Assembly (NCBI GenBank): GCA_046518185.1
Contig: JBKGRZ010000009.1
Coordinates: forward strand, 1-64,000
DNA: 64,000 nucleotides
Reading direction: 5' to 3'
DNA from: Scandinavium vulneris_A
Lineage (GTDB): Bacteria; Pseudomonadota; Gammaproteobacteria; Enterobacterales; Enterobacteriaceae
Shown here: one piece after another, positions 37,471-46,638 of the stretch
How positions within the stretch are numbered: the first letter of the stretch is position 1
How the letters are laid out: the number at the start of each line of letters is the position of its first letter
Made by a program: the position numbers and the translations under genes
Notes under the pieces: model-generated
Databases searched by the model: none
What the model saw: the letters and a program-made list of their open reading frames with translations, nothing else
Told to the model about the DNA's origin: nothing

Positions 37471-37722
37471 ATGAAAAAATTAGCAATGATGTTAGGCGCA
37501 TGTACATTACTGGTTTGGAGCGTAGCAAATGCTGCGGATGGTCAGGGGGTAGCAAAAGCTAAATCAGCCTGCCAGGAAAACCCCACACAGTGTTCTCAGG
37601 CCAAATCAACGGCGAAAGCTGATGCGCAGAAGGAAGCACAGGCAGCCAAAAATGCCTGCGCAAAAAACCAAAGTGCCTGTGATAACGCCAAAGCAAAAAC
37701 CAAAAATGCCGTAAAACAATAA
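37471..37722 (+). CDS. Small secreted Cys/Lys/Ala-rich protein
   Basis: The protein has 83 residues. A clear signal peptide (MKKLAMMLGACTLLVWSVANA) is followed by a roughly 62-residue mature part rich in Ala, Lys and Gln with four Cys in pairs (SACQENPTQCSQ and NACAKNQSACDN), which could form disulfides in the periplasm. TTGGGAAAAC precedes the ATG. A rho-independent terminator follows, so it is a single-gene unit. A decayed copy with its hairpin lies at 4684-4947. Function unknown. Confidence 0.75.
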   Translation: MKKLAMMLGACTLLVWSVANAADGQGVAKAKSACQENPTQCSQAKSTAKADAQKEAQAAKNACAKNQSACDNAKAKTKNAVKQ

Positions 37723-37731
37723 ATCCCCACG

Positions 37732-37759
37732 CGGCAGCTTTCCACTGCCGCGTTTTCAC
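37732..37759 (+). terminator. Rho-independent terminator of the small secreted protein gene
   Basis: A 9-bp stem (ACGCGGCAG with CTGCCGCGT) with a seven-base loop is followed by TTTT, nine bases after the stop codon. Confidence 0.88.
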
Positions 37760-37816
37760 TGTTACTATTCGCACAATAATCTTGCGCTTACATAAGGTGT
37801 TACTATTCCCCACAGT

Positions 37817-38925
37817 ATGAAATCCAGCACTGCAACTCACCACTCCCCAAGTCCAGAGCAAACCGTCGCAGACTTGGCCCATCTGGCCTGGTGCTTATTG
37901 ATTGCACTGTGTCTCGCACAACGGGATAGCCAGGCGTTATCGCCACTGATGGTTCATACGTTTTTGTTGCGCTGGCTGAGTTCAACACAAAAACAGCGTC
38001 GCTTTCCGCGTTCCGTTGCACCCGATATCGAGAGCTTACTGAAACTCGGGCGCCAGAAAGGTCACGCAACCGGACTACACCAACGACTGGAATATTTTGG
38101 GCCTCGTGTTCGTCGCCCGTCAAACAACAATCTGACCTGTTTCGGCTGACGTACGTAATCAAAACGCTCAAAGTACAAAGTTGGGTAAACGCGGATGTTA
38201 CAGACGCAGAATGGGGTATTCCGACGCTGTTGACTGTGTATGCGGACACTTCTGCGCTGCTGGTCAAAAAGTCCGACCTGGCACGACATTTTGCTGACGA
38301 CGGGCGGCTTACTGGCGCAGTAACGCTTGTGGTGAAAGGCGAGGTGAATACAGCGCTGGCAGCATTTGATGAACAGTCATTCCAGTATTCCGCTGACGAT
38401 ACGGGTGATGGACACGCACTGCTAACCCTGCTGCCTGCCTGACTCAGTCCGTACCACCGCGCTATGGTATGCAACCTTAAGCTCAGAACTTACTATACTT
38501 TATTATCTTACCGACGCACTTTATCGTCAGATTATTAGTGAATTACCGGCCCACACGTTACAACGCCCTCTCTCACACATTGACCACGTTAGGTTTTACT
38601 TCAGTTCGGGACGTTTGCCAGTGGCTTTATGGCGGGCGGGCACTGCTACCTGAGTACTGGCTTGCGCAGCAGCAACGCTTCGTGGCGAACAGCGCGTTAC
38701 AGCAAGGCGGTGACCTCACGGATCCTGCTGTATACCAATGGTGAATGGTTCAGCTTACTTCGGCCCAGGAGTCGATGACACCGGATGGCCGGGTACTGGA
38801 ACACGCCGGAGCCCGTACGCCCGTTTTTGACTGCACAAGCTACTATTCTGCCGCAGCTACTCCCTGGATTACCTCTTGCCGAAACATTAATTTCCGGGCT
38901 GAATACCGTGCGTAGCACATGGTGA
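37817..38925 (+). pseudogene. Unidentified decayed gene(s)
   Basis: Three plus-strand frame pieces run in order: 37817-38149 (SPLMVHTFLLRWLSSTQKQR, DIESLLKLGRQKG), 38155-38442 (WVNADVTDAEWGIPTLLTVYADTSALLVKK) and about 38470-38744 in alternating frames (TILYYLTDALYRQII, then GFTSVRDVCQWLYGG). Codon-like composition persists across the breaks, which suggests one or two former genes broken by frameshifts. I could not name the family. Confidence 0.4.
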
Positions 38926-39100
38926 CTGCTATCCAGATTGCCGTGAATTCAGCCAGTCTTCTCTGCGCACAAACACGCAATATTTGTATGCCTCTTCTGT
39001 ATCAGTATGCGTGAGCTTCAGTCAGGCAGATCCTGCAGGCCTGAGATGTCCTTTTCCTTCTGCAGAAATTTTTGCATTCACGTATTTTACAGGGAACACC

Positions 39101-39985
39101 ATGAGAGATTTCGTTCTATTTCCACAGTTGAGTCACGCCGTGGAATGGCTTAAGGGGCACAGTAATATCATAATCCAGTATGGCTGGAATATTGTTGCTG
39201 CCATTGTTCTGTTTTACATCGGAAAACTGGTTTCACGTCTGATTTCTGGCGGCCTCCATAAACTGCTAATAAAACGCAAAGTGGACACGACCATTGTTCA
39301 CTTCTTCACGGCACTGGTTCGCTATATCACTCTGGCTTTTGCAGTTGTTGCCGCGCTGGGACGTCTGGGGATTGAAACCTCATCCATCATTGCGGTCATT
39401 GGTGCCGCGGGACTTGCTGTGGGTCTGGCATTACAGAGCTCACTGGCAAATTTCGCGGCAGGAGTATTGCTTGTCTCTCTGCGTCCATTTCGAGCCAACG
39501 ATATCATTCAGATCGGTGCCGTTACCGGAACCGTGCAACAGGTGCATATTTTTTCCACCACGTTATTAACTGCCGATAATAAAGAAGTGGTTATCCCTAA
39601 CGGTAAAATCATTGCGGACAACATCATTAACTATTCCCGTCATGCCTACCGCCGGATTGACCTGGTGATAGGTGTCGGTTATCAGAGCCGTATTGCTGAT
39701 GTGAAAACAGTTATTCAGGGCGTCATCGAACGTAATCCTCATATTGACAGAGCACGCGGGGTCACGGTACGACTGGGAGAGCTCGGTGCATCTTCGCTAA
39801 ACTTTTATGTGAGGGTATGGATCCGCAATGCCGATTACTGGGATGTGTACTTCGATTTGCTGGAAAATATTAAAGAAGCCCTGGATGCAAACGCTATTGA
39901 CATCCCTTATCCACAGATGGATATCAGAGTACAACAGTTGCCGGTGGCCCTGAATGCCGTATCAGCTGAACGCATAGCAAGCTAA
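39101..39985 (+). CDS. mscS: Small-conductance mechanosensitive channel (MscS family)
   Basis: The 294-residue protein is close in length to E. coli MscS (286). It has three N-terminal membrane helices. TM3 shows the glycine/alanine pore pattern GAAGLAVGLALQSSLANFAAGVLLVSLRPF, followed by the conserved beta domain (GTVQQVHIFSTTLLTADNKEVVIPNGKI). The channel opens under membrane tension to release solutes at osmotic downshock. ATG at 39101 (AGGGA before it) is preferred over the frame start at 38984. A terminator follows. It is shorter of relatives to other loci here and may be a second copy; the chromosomal mscS usually follows yggE-fbaA, which are absent. Confidence 0.93.
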   Translation: MRDFVLFPQLSHAVEWLKGHSNIIIQYGWNIVAAIVLFYIGKLVSRLISGGLHKLLIKRKVDTTIVHFFTALVRYITLAFAVVAALGRLGIETSSIIAVIGAAGLAVGLALQSSLANFAAGVLLVSLRPFRANDIIQIGAVTGTVQQVHIFSTTLLTADNKEVVIPNGKIIADNIINYSRHAYRRIDLVIGVGYQSRIADVKTVIQGVIERNPHIDRARGVTVRLGELGASSLNFYVRVWIRNADYWDVYFDLLENIKEALDANAIDIPYPQMDIRVQQLPVALNAVSAERIAS

Positions 39986-40026
39986 GTCCAAATCTTTTCA
40001 GACCTATATCACTTCTGTGCATCACT

Positions 40027-40064
40027 GGCCGGACTCATCTTCACGGAGGGTACCGGCCTTTTCT
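40027..40064 (+). terminator. Terminator after mscS
   Basis: GGCCGG pairs with CCGGCC across a 20-base loop and is followed by TTTTCTTTAT. Confidence 0.65.
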
Positions 40065-40158
40065 TTATCTGCCTGAACACAGGACTGACAATGTAACTGA
40101 ACTGACCCTGACCCAAAATCCGTAAGCGTAAAGCCAGCGCTGGTAACTTACCCGTTCA

Positions 40159-40228
40159 GAAAACTTCGCCAGCAGGTCGAAGAAGCTGAAGCCCTGCTGA
40201 AACAGCAGGAGCAGGAAAACGATCGCTA
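40159..40228 (+). pseudogene. Coiled-coil gene end fragment
   Basis: The frame reads KLRQQVEEAEALLKQQEQENDRYKA then TAA. It resembles the fragment near 11320-11350. The parent gene is not known to me. Confidence 0.35.
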
Positions 40229-40231
40229 CAA

Positions 40232-40268
40232 GGCCTAATGGGAGCGAAGCTGCAAAATGCGACATCTG
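40232..40268 (+). repeat. Diverged Tn3-type end
   Basis: The sequence shares GGCC, TGGGAGCGAAGCTGC and GCGACAT-type blocks with the terminal repeats of the complete transposon at 47880-53164, with about three quarters identity by eye. It is a solo end of a related element. Confidence 0.55.
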
Positions 40269-40300
40269 CTCTGATTAAGGGGATTGCTTGGAAACGTAAA

Positions 40301-41083
40301 TTATTCCACGACTTTAAGCTGAGATGATCCTTCACTGAATTCCTCGTGTAACACCGTGGCCAGCGCCGATGGATTTTCCCAGGACATAGAGTGTCCTGCT
40401 TCTGGTACGATTGCTACGGATATCCCCTTTTGGTTGACGCACTGGAAGTCACTGTCCGGTAATGATTGTTCACCAAAAATCAATGTGCGGGAACAGGACA
40501 GATTGAGGAAGATTTCCATCCATGAAGGGGAGGTTCCATCTATCAGACTCTTGGCTCCCCTCCACATTGCCCAGGGAGCGGCATTTTGAGCCGAGCCTTT
40601 CCAAGGGGATGTGTGATTGGCCAGTATATTGTCGTACACTTGCGAGATAAATTCAGCTTCCGGTTTCTCCACCAACAGACGACTATATATACCACCACCT
40701 GCATGAAAGTTAGGTTCAGAAACAACCAGTTTACACACCCGTTCCCGCAATTGTTTTGCGACTTCAATAGCAATACTTCCCCCCATGCTGTGACCATAAA
40801 TATGGCACTGTGTGAGCTCCAGGGCATTCACTACTTCGATAACAACGTCAGCCTGATGAGCAATACTGTAATCATAATCACGGGGTTTATCACTGAAACC
40901 ATATCCGGGAAGGTCTATCAGTATGGTTCGTCGCTCGCCGAATGCCGGATCTGCAACAATCCGTGGATACTCATAAGAAGAAGCACATCCAAGCCCATGA
41001 ATAAACACAACAGGAATACCCTGCCCAGGTAAATCATGCCAACGAACGCTGGCTCCTGCGGTTAACGAAAACAAACTCTGCAT
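40301..41083 (-). CDS. Alpha/beta hydrolase
   Basis: The 260-residue protein is a single alpha/beta-hydrolase domain. It has the oxyanion-hole segment VVFIHGLGCASSYEY, the nucleophile elbow GHSMGG (Ser98), an acid region near FGEQSLPDSDFQ and the catalytic His in PEAGHSMSWENPS. There is no signal peptide, so it is cytoplasmic. Substrate cannot be read. It lies alone between a solo Tn3 end and a resolvase, so it may be passenger cargo of a former transposon. Confidence 0.85.
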   Translation of the reverse strand: MQSLFSLTAGASVRWHDLPGQGIPVVFIHGLGCASSYEYPRIVADPAFGERRTILIDLPGYGFSDKPRDYDYSIAHQADVVIEVVNALELTQCHIYGHSMGGSIAIEVAKQLRERVCKLVVSEPNFHAGGGIYSRLLVEKPEAEFISQVYDNILANHTSPWKGSAQNAAPWAMWRGAKSLIDGTSPSWMEIFLNLSCSRTLIFGEQSLPDSDFQCVNQKGISVAIVPEAGHSMSWENPSALATVLHEEFSEGSSQLKVVE

Positions 41084-41117
41084 GCTGTATTCCTCTATTA
41101 ATTTGGACTGTTGAATT

Positions 41118-41156
41118 GAGTTCCGTTTAGTAAACGGGAAATATTATGTTACGTAG
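41118..41156 (+). repeat. Tn3-type terminal repeat beside the resolvase
   Basis: GAGTTCCGTTTAGTAAACGG and the following AAATATTATG match the spacing and core of the 38-bp end at 34912-34949. The stop codon of the resolvase falls inside it, as happens in compact Tn3-family elements. Confidence 0.55.
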
Positions 41157-41730
41157 CCTTGATATCACGCAGGCGCATAATGGTTTGTCGTGAGGTACCA
41201 AACTCGCGAGCAACGGCGCTGATACTGGCACCCGCCTTCAGGTGCTCAAGTGCTGTCTGTCGCTGTTCCTGGTTCAGCGCCGGTGGTCGACCAAATCGTT
41301 TCCCGGCTGCTCTGGCCCTTGCCAGGCCAGAATGTGTGCGCTCAATCAGCAGGTCTTTCTCAAACTCGGCCACCGCCGAAATGACCTGCATGGTCATCTT
41401 GCCGGCCGCGCTGGTAAGGTCCACACCACCCAGCGCGAGGCAGTGTACACGAATATCGGACTCTGCCAGCTGCTCCACGGTCTTTCGCACGTCCATTGCG
41501 TCACGACCCAGGCGATCAAGTTTGGTCACTATCAGCACATCGCCATTTTCCATGCGGTCAAGTAACCTAGCAAAACCGGGCCGTTCGCTGGCCGCTACCG
41601 AACCACTAATTTGTTCCTCAATCAGGCGCTGGGGTTTAACGGTAAAACCGGCTGCTTCAATTTCCCTGCGCTGATTTTCCGTGGTCTGTTCAAGCGTGGA
41701 CACCCGACAGTAAGCAAAAACTCGTGACAT
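41149..41730 (-). CDS. tnpR: Tn3-family serine resolvase
   Basis: The 193-residue recombinase has the serine catalytic N-terminus (VFAYCRVSTLEQT with Ser11, then LIEEQISGSVAASERPGFARLLDRMENGDVLIVTKLDRLGRDAMD) and AVAEFEKDLLIERTHSGLARARAAGK. A C-terminal Hin-type HTH follows (LKAGASISAVAREFGTSRQTIMRL). It would resolve cointegrates at the res site just upstream. No transposase of the same element lies beside it, so it is an orphan end of a partly deleted Tn3-family transposon. Confidence 0.92.
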   Translation of the reverse strand: MSRVFAYCRVSTLEQTTENQRREIEAAGFTVKPQRLIEEQISGSVAASERPGFARLLDRMENGDVLIVTKLDRLGRDAMDVRKTVEQLAESDIRVHCLALGGVDLTSAAGKMTMQVISAVAEFEKDLLIERTHSGLARARAAGKRFGRPPALNQEQRQTALEHLKAGASISAVAREFGTSRQTIMRLRDIKAT

Positions 41731-41734
41731 GGCG

Positions 41735-41915
41735 TAATTTTCTGTACGAAATGGATGTACGAATAATAGCGCATGTACGAAACTAATTTCACTAAATTTT
41801 GGACAGGTGCGATAAACTGTGTACGAAACCGAACGATTGCGTACACCATGCCAATAACATGTACGAAAGTAAGCAAAACTATTAACGGACAGTTAGATCG
41901 TTCCGTACATCCCTT
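41735..41915. promoter_or_regulatory. Probable res site of the resolvase
   Basis: The 180 bases upstream of the gene contain at least six copies of a TGTACGAAA-like sequence in both orientations (for example at about 41740, 41757, 41774, 41820 and 41861, and CGTACAT near 41903). This spacing fits the three paired subsites of a Tn3 res region, which also serves as operator for the resolvase promoter. Confidence 0.65.
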
Positions 41916-41922
41916 ACGGTCA

Positions 41923-41959
41923 GGGGTTCGCGCTCAGTGGAACGAAATCACCCGTTAAG
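41923..41959 (+). repeat. Tn3/Tn1-type terminal repeat, solo
   Basis: The 37 bases start GGGGTTCG, contain CGCTCAGTGGAACGAAA and end CCGTTAAG, close to the Tn3 end in both sequence and length. No matching transposase is attached; the inner side faces right. Confidence 0.8.
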
Positions 41960-42438
41960 CTCAAAACGCTTAACGTAGGATAATTTGTGCGCCGTGCAAA
42001 GGCACGGTCTTTCAGCGGGTGCGAACCCCGCCCGGCAACTTTCGTGCCAGCCGGTAGTAATCAGAGCAGTCGTGGCGGTAACAAAGCGGCTGAAGCCTCT
42101 GGTGTATAGGATCATTTTAGTGATTCAGCGAGTATGTAGGCCGTAACGTGAGTGAACGCTGAGCAGGCCTCTGCCCCTGCTCACCGCAACATTTAATAGG
42201 GGCTGTGGCTTCTTGCTTTAATGAACATCTTCGAGTTTTGATGTAGAATCGTCGGCAAGCCGGGATTACCGGTGAGGCGCAATGTTGCGGGGGCTTGATC
42301 CCCGGTGGCCTTGTCGCTGGAAAGAGAAAACCCCCGTACATTGTTCGGATTTAACCGGCAACATATCGGGGGCTTACCTTTGTCTCGACAACAACAGGAT
42401 AGCCGCGAACAGTTGCCATTGCAACCAAAGGCGGTTAC
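41960..42438. other. Structured GC-rich stretch before the small membrane peptide
   Basis: Several hairpins are visible: CCGTGC-AAAG-GCACGG at about 41993-42008, a GCGGG/CCCGC stem just after, and a long imperfect hairpin between about 42330 (CCCCCGTACATTG) and 42370 (CAACATATCGGGGGC). No protein is supported. The last hairpin ends about 70 bases before the 42439 start and could be a regulatory 5' leader. Confidence 0.4.
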
Positions 42439-42531
42439 ATGACGTTCAAGGAAGCGTTATTACTTGCTGTGGTGACATCAGTTGTTGGCCCTGTTCTGGT
42501 CGCACTGATCCGCCATTTCTTCAAGTTTTAA
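42439..42531 (+). CDS. Putative 30-residue membrane peptide (type I toxin-like)
   Basis: The peptide starts MTFKEALLLAVVTSVVGP and ends ALIRHFFKF: one hydrophobic helix with a basic, aromatic C-terminus, the layout of Ldr/TisB-like toxins of type I toxin-antitoxin pairs. AAAGGCGG precedes the ATG, a terminator follows the stop, and the leader is highly structured. I do not recognise the sequence as a named toxin, and no antisense RNA can be proven from sequence alone. A random ORF of this size is possible, so confidence is limited. Confidence 0.45.
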   Translation: MTFKEALLLAVVTSVVGPVLVALIRHFFKF

Positions 42532-42579
42532 CCTGAATGGGCGTCATCGCTGCCTGTAATGGCAACATGCGCCCGAACC

Positions 42580-42608
42580 AGGCCAGGGAGAAACCTCTGG
42601 CCTTTTTC
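42580..42608 (+). terminator. Terminator after the 30-residue peptide
   Basis: AGGCCAG pairs with CTGGCCT across a ten-base loop, followed by TTTT. A weaker hairpin (GGGCG with CGCCC) lies just before it. Confidence 0.75.
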
Positions 42609-42648
42609 GCTATATCTTTATCCAGGGATTTCTGGCGTACAACAACAT

Positions 42649-43446
42649 CTAGCTCAGCACATCTTCTGTGTTCTGAACGCTAGTGTTGGAAAGAGAACTC
42701 ACAGGCAAATTTTTTGCCTGTGTAGAAAAATACCGGTGCTTTTGCCAGCCAGAACGGCAGCCTATGACGTACAAACGTTGCTTAGCTCTACTCACCGCGA
42801 CATTTAACAGATTTGGCCGGCTGGCGGCCCAGGCTCTTGCGCCTGGATTTTGTACGTTTCCTCCAAGGACAAATACCACGATGCTCGCTTCCTTGCCCTG
42901 GGTTGTATGTACAGTACCCGTTTTTTGGGTATCAAACCCAAGATTGGCAGCAAGCCGCCATAACTTTCTGGCGCAATCCCGGAAAGGCGAGATCAGGAAA
43001 ATATTCTCTGACAGAACGTTATGAACATCACGCAGCTCACCGACAACAACGGTTCTCTCAGCACGCCAGATTGCTCCCGCCGCTTGCTGAGGTAATGCCT
43101 GCCCTGCTTCATCAATCAGTAACCAGCCAATCGCTTCCCGCCCAATCATCTTGAACATGCGCGGTATAGAGGCAAAAGTCGTTGAAATAACCGGGATGAT
43201 GAGAGACAGGGAGTCAAGTGCAAGCGCAGCCTGCTTTTCTGGTATGTTTTTACCCTGAAGCCAGTCGCTCACCAGAGTAAGGTTGCTAAGGATCTGACCC
43301 GGATGCGTTTCAATAAACGATCGATGAAGATCCAGTGCCGCCAAAAAAAGCGACTCTCTGGCCATGCGCCAGTCTTCCTGTGCCCATGGTGCTGATTTTT
43401 CCCTTATATCATCCGGGGCTGAATAGTCTGGCCAGAAATGGCCCAT
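42649..43446 (-). pseudogene. SF1 helicase, C-terminal half (split by ISL3 element)
   Basis: This part carries the Walker B-like LLIDEAGQALPQQAAG (motif II), a VVVGELRDV segment, and the late SF1 motifs TVHTTQGKEASIVVFVLGG and NLLNVAVSRAKQRLYVIG (motifs V and VI, arginine finger in SRAK). These are typical of UPF1/DNA2-like superfamily 1 helicases. The frame continues from the N-terminal half at 44770 if the IS and one 8-bp duplication are removed (KEAQLKMGHFWPD). Confidence 0.88.
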
Positions 43447-43452
43447 TTTTAA

Positions 43453-44761
43453 GGTTCATCGCGGTTAAGCGTGAATCAATAGAAAACGGCGGTAAAAGTG
43501 GTTAGTTTTGTATTCGCCAAAACACCAACCAGCCACTCAACCGCCGTCTGCCATGAATGCTAATCTTTCTTCCCTCTTCTGGGAAGGTTTCACTGTTGAT
43601 TCCTTCACTCATCCTGCACCGGATGCTCTGCTTATTACGCTCCGGCCTGACCCCGGTTTTGCGCCGTCCTGCCGTCGATGTGGCTGCAGAGACTGTGCTG
43701 TCCATGATGTCTCTGTGCGACGGGTTCGTGAGCGCGATTTACTTCACTGGCGCGTCACACTTCAGCTTCCCGTTCGCCGTCTGCGCTGTTCCCGCTGCGG
43801 GATTGTCACCGAGCGCATCTCATGGGTGCCTGAACGGCAACGTTACACGTCCTCGTTAGCGACCTGGGTGGAATCTCTTACCCGGTTATTGCCGGTTAAG
43901 CATGTGGCACAGTTGACCGGTCTGCACTGGCACACCATTAAAAATATCGACTGCCGACGCCTGCAGCGAGAACTCCGGGAGCCTGAACGGCACACGCTGC
44001 GCCGCCTGATAATGGATGAGTTCGCGCTGTTCAAAGGGCATCGCTATGCCACAGTTGTGGTGGATGCAGATACACAACGGGTGCTGTGGGTCGGTGAGGG
44101 GCGCAGCCGGGTAGCCTTCCGTCCGTTCTTCACCTGGCTGGGCCCGGAAGGATGTGCCGCTATCGAATCTGTCGCGATGGATATGAATACGGCGCTGGAC
44201 CTGGAGGTGAGAGCTCAGTGCCCGCAGGCGGAAGTGGTGTATGACCTGTTCCATGTTGTGGCGAAGTTCGGCCGGGAAGTCATCGACAGAGTGAGGGTCG
44301 ACCAGGCGAATCAGTTGCGTGACAACAGCAAGGCGCGGAAGGTTATCAAACGCAGCCGCTGGTTGCTGTTGCGTAATCCAGAGAACCTGCCGGCCGGGCA
44401 TGAGGTGAAACTGGCAGAGTTGCTGGCGGCGAACCAGCCGTTAAATACGGTGTATGTGATGAAAACAGCCCTGAAAGAGCTGTGTTATGCCCCGGATAAA
44501 GACGTTGCGCAGCGTCGCTGGAATGAGTGGTACAGGCAGGCACAGGAAAGTGGCATCAGGGCGTTGCAGCAGTTCGCTGATAAGCTGGAGGGTTACGTGA
44601 GCGGCATAATCGCGAGTGCCACGCATCGTCTGAATACCAGCGTACTTGAGGGAATGAACAACAGGATCAAAGTGATAAAACGAATGGCATACGGATACCG
44701 GGATAACGACTACTTTTTTATGAAGATAAAAGCAGCGTTCCCCGGTAAGGCGCGATGAACC
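43453..44761 (+). mobile_element. ISL3-family insertion sequence with 8-bp target duplication
   Basis: The ends start GGTTCATCGCG and finish CGCGATGAACC. ATTTTTAA at 43445-43452 is repeated at 44762-44769. Size is 1309 bp with one intact gene. It splits the SF1 helicase gene; removing it restores the reading frame. Confidence 0.95.
43553..44758 (+). CDS. ISL3-family transposase
   Basis: The roughly 401-residue protein has the N-terminal zinc-binding pattern of ISL3 transposases (CRRCGCRDCAVHDV and LRCSRCG), an HTH (VKHVAQLTGLHWHTIKNID) and the DDE domain: IMDEFALFKGHRYATVVVDADT, VAMDMNTALDLEVRAQCPQAEVVYDLFHVV and a C-terminal LEGMNNRIKVIKRMAYGYRD with the catalytic Glu. ATG at 43553 is preferred over 43508. 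The frame is intact. Confidence 0.92.
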   Translation: MNANLSSLFWEGFTVDSFTHPAPDALLITLRPDPGFAPSCRRCGCRDCAVHDVSVRRVRERDLLHWRVTLQLPVRRLRCSRCGIVTERISWVPERQRYTSSLATWVESLTRLLPVKHVAQLTGLHWHTIKNIDCRRLQRELREPERHTLRRLIMDEFALFKGHRYATVVVDADTQRVLWVGEGRSRVAFRPFFTWLGPEGCAAIESVAMDMNTALDLEVRAQCPQAEVVYDLFHVVAKFGREVIDRVRVDQANQLRDNSKARKVIKRSRWLLLRNPENLPAGHEVKLAELLAANQPLNTVYVMKTALKELCYAPDKDVAQRRWNEWYRQAQESGIRALQQFADKLEGYVSGIIASATHRLNTSVLEGMNNRIKVIKRMAYGYRDNDYFFMKIKAAFPGKAR

Positions 44762-46176
44762 ATTTTTAATTGTGCTTCCTTGGCCAACGACACGTTGATA
44801 TCGAGACGGTGATTTGCCTGATCAAGTGAACCATTGGCCTTTTGCATTTCGAGCTCCCATCTGGCAACGGCATCGAAAGCGTCTGTTTGCTTTGCTTTTG
44901 TTGAAGCAAGCGCTTTCTGATGCGGGTCGATCCCAGCTCTGACTGAATCAAGCTCATGGGTCAATCGGTTATATCGATACCACCACTCATGATGTGCCCG
45001 GCCCAGGGTTGCAAGCCAGCCCAAAAGCCCGGGTTTATTTAATTCATGTTGCTTTAAATGGTGCTCAGCAGTGTCCATCTGATGGCGCTGTTCGCGGTAT
45101 GCTTCCTGTGCCAGGGTGACACTGGCATCACATTCTGACAATTCCACACGCGCCTGAGTGAGCCTGCTGAAGATCAGTGTTCGGGCATCAGTCATTTCCT
45201 TCACCCGGAGGCGGAGTGCACTTATTTGCTCATCCAGTTTTGAGTATTCAATCAGTCGTTCGCGTACACTTTCTTCTCGGGCCTGAGCATTCTGAAAATG
45301 CGAGACCGCATCACGCCACTGTATGGCCGGCGCTCTTATCCCGTCTCTGATGAGTCTAAGATGGTAAGCCAGTCCCTTCTCTCGTTTGGGGGTAAACGTA
45401 TCAGGGGGCAATGTCTTGTCGCCCTCTTCATCTTCTTCTGGCTTTCGCCACCAGAAAATTCTCAGGAACTCATCCCTGTTGCTTTTATTGCCTAATCTGG
45501 CAGCAAGCAGGCCCCAACCGGGTTTACCGATGAGCTCGGATACCAGGTCTGCAAAATAATCGCTCTGGCCAAGTACGTTCTCCGGAACGGCGTCTTCGCC
45601 AGGCAACTCCAGAGAGATATTTTCCACGGCCCCGTTATTCGCAGAAGCAACAACAATCGAAGTCCCTTTTATCGCTGAATGTAGTGAAAAATAGGGGATC
45701 CAGTTGTCCCCGATCTTAATGGATTTCTTCACTGAAAAGGCATCATCCGTATGCTTTAGCAGCTTTTTTGCCCGCTGCGTGACGACTGCAGCAACCACAT
45801 CACGGAGTAATGTGGTTTTCCCTGTTCCCGGAGGGCCATTAACGGCAAAAATCCCGGCCTGGTCCGCGTTACGTCGCCAGATCTCGTTAACAGCCAACTG
45901 TTGACTGAATGCCAGTGGATAGGCTGAGGGCCAGGCACCAGCAGGCATCTGACGTGGTAGCAACCGTTGAAATGCCAGTTTCAGACCGTCAGGGGAGCGA
46001 ATATCGATTCTCGGACGGTCTGGTTGTGCGATGGCACTCATATATTCAGTGAGGCCTGTGCCCACATCCTTACGCTTCCATGCGCTGCCAAGATGGCGTA
46101 ATTCCTGAATGAAGAAACTGTTTAATAAGTCATCAGCCGCAGCAACCGCGGGTGTTGTTTTTTTAACCTTTGGCAA
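44762..46176 (-). pseudogene. SF1 helicase, N-terminal half (split by ISL3 element)
   Basis: The first half contains Walker A (IFAVNGPPGTGKTTLLRDVVAAV), then SIVVASANNGAVENISLELP (motif Ia), and a long coiled-coil insertion of about 170 residues (RERLIEYSKLDEQISALRLRVKEM onward). The frame starts at a TTG at 46176. Homology-like sequence may continue further up in another frame (FFGNGALERFLQIDPGHIKIN, 46345-46250), directly overlapping the end of ccdB, so the N-terminus is probably also frameshifted. Together with the C-terminal half it would make a protein of about 740 residues or more. Such helicases occur in phage-defence loci; here that role is inference. Confidence 0.85.
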
Positions 46177-46332
46177 CTTATCGTCTGATGACGATGTCTT
46201 CGTTGTGTCTAACTGTTCAGGTTTGGGGGCCTTATCAGCTGTATCCCACGTCTTCGATCAGAATTTATTTTGATATGACCGGGATCAATCTGCAGAAATC
46301 GCTCAAGTGCGCCATTCCCGAAAAACAGATAT

Positions 46333-46638
46333 TCAAATACCCCAGAACAGCAGATTCAGGGCATTTTTAATCGCTTCATCATCTGAGCGGACGTCGGCAA
46401 CTGCTTCTCCGGTAACACTGGCCGATACACTGGACAGTTCAGTGATCATGACCCGATACTCCTTCCCATTGACACTAACCACAGGGAACAGCTGGCGATT
46501 GACCTTGTTTGAGAAGTGCCGTGATTCCAGCAAAGGAACAACCATGCGTCGGCCTGGTGTCTCGATAATGTCGCTCTGAACGACGACAAACAGTTTGTAG
46601 ACGCTTTCTCGCTTGTATTCATATACGGTGAACTGCAT
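46333..46638 (-). CDS. ccdB: CcdB-type toxin
   Basis: The 101-residue protein matches CcdB in size and key segments: MQFTVYEYKRESVYKLFVVVQSDIIETPGRRMVVPL, LFPVVSVNGKEYRVMITELSSV and a C-terminus WGI, where CcdB uses Trp-Gly-Ile to bind and poison DNA gyrase. It overlaps the antitoxin gene by one base (TAATG), the usual ccdAB arrangement. Its end overlaps what looks like the original start of the SF1 helicase gene. Confidence 0.95.
   Translation of the reverse strand: MQFTVYEYKRESVYKLFVVVQSDIIETPGRRMVVPLLESRHFSNKVNRQLFPVVSVNGKEYRVMITELSSVSASVTGEAVADVRSDDEAIKNALNLLFWGI

Noticed and set aside
41990..42045. tRNA-like fold (GCGGGTGCGAACCCCGC resembles a T-arm)
   Set aside because: There is no acceptor stem, D-arm or anticodon arm at the right spacing; it is only a set of hairpins near a Tn3 end.
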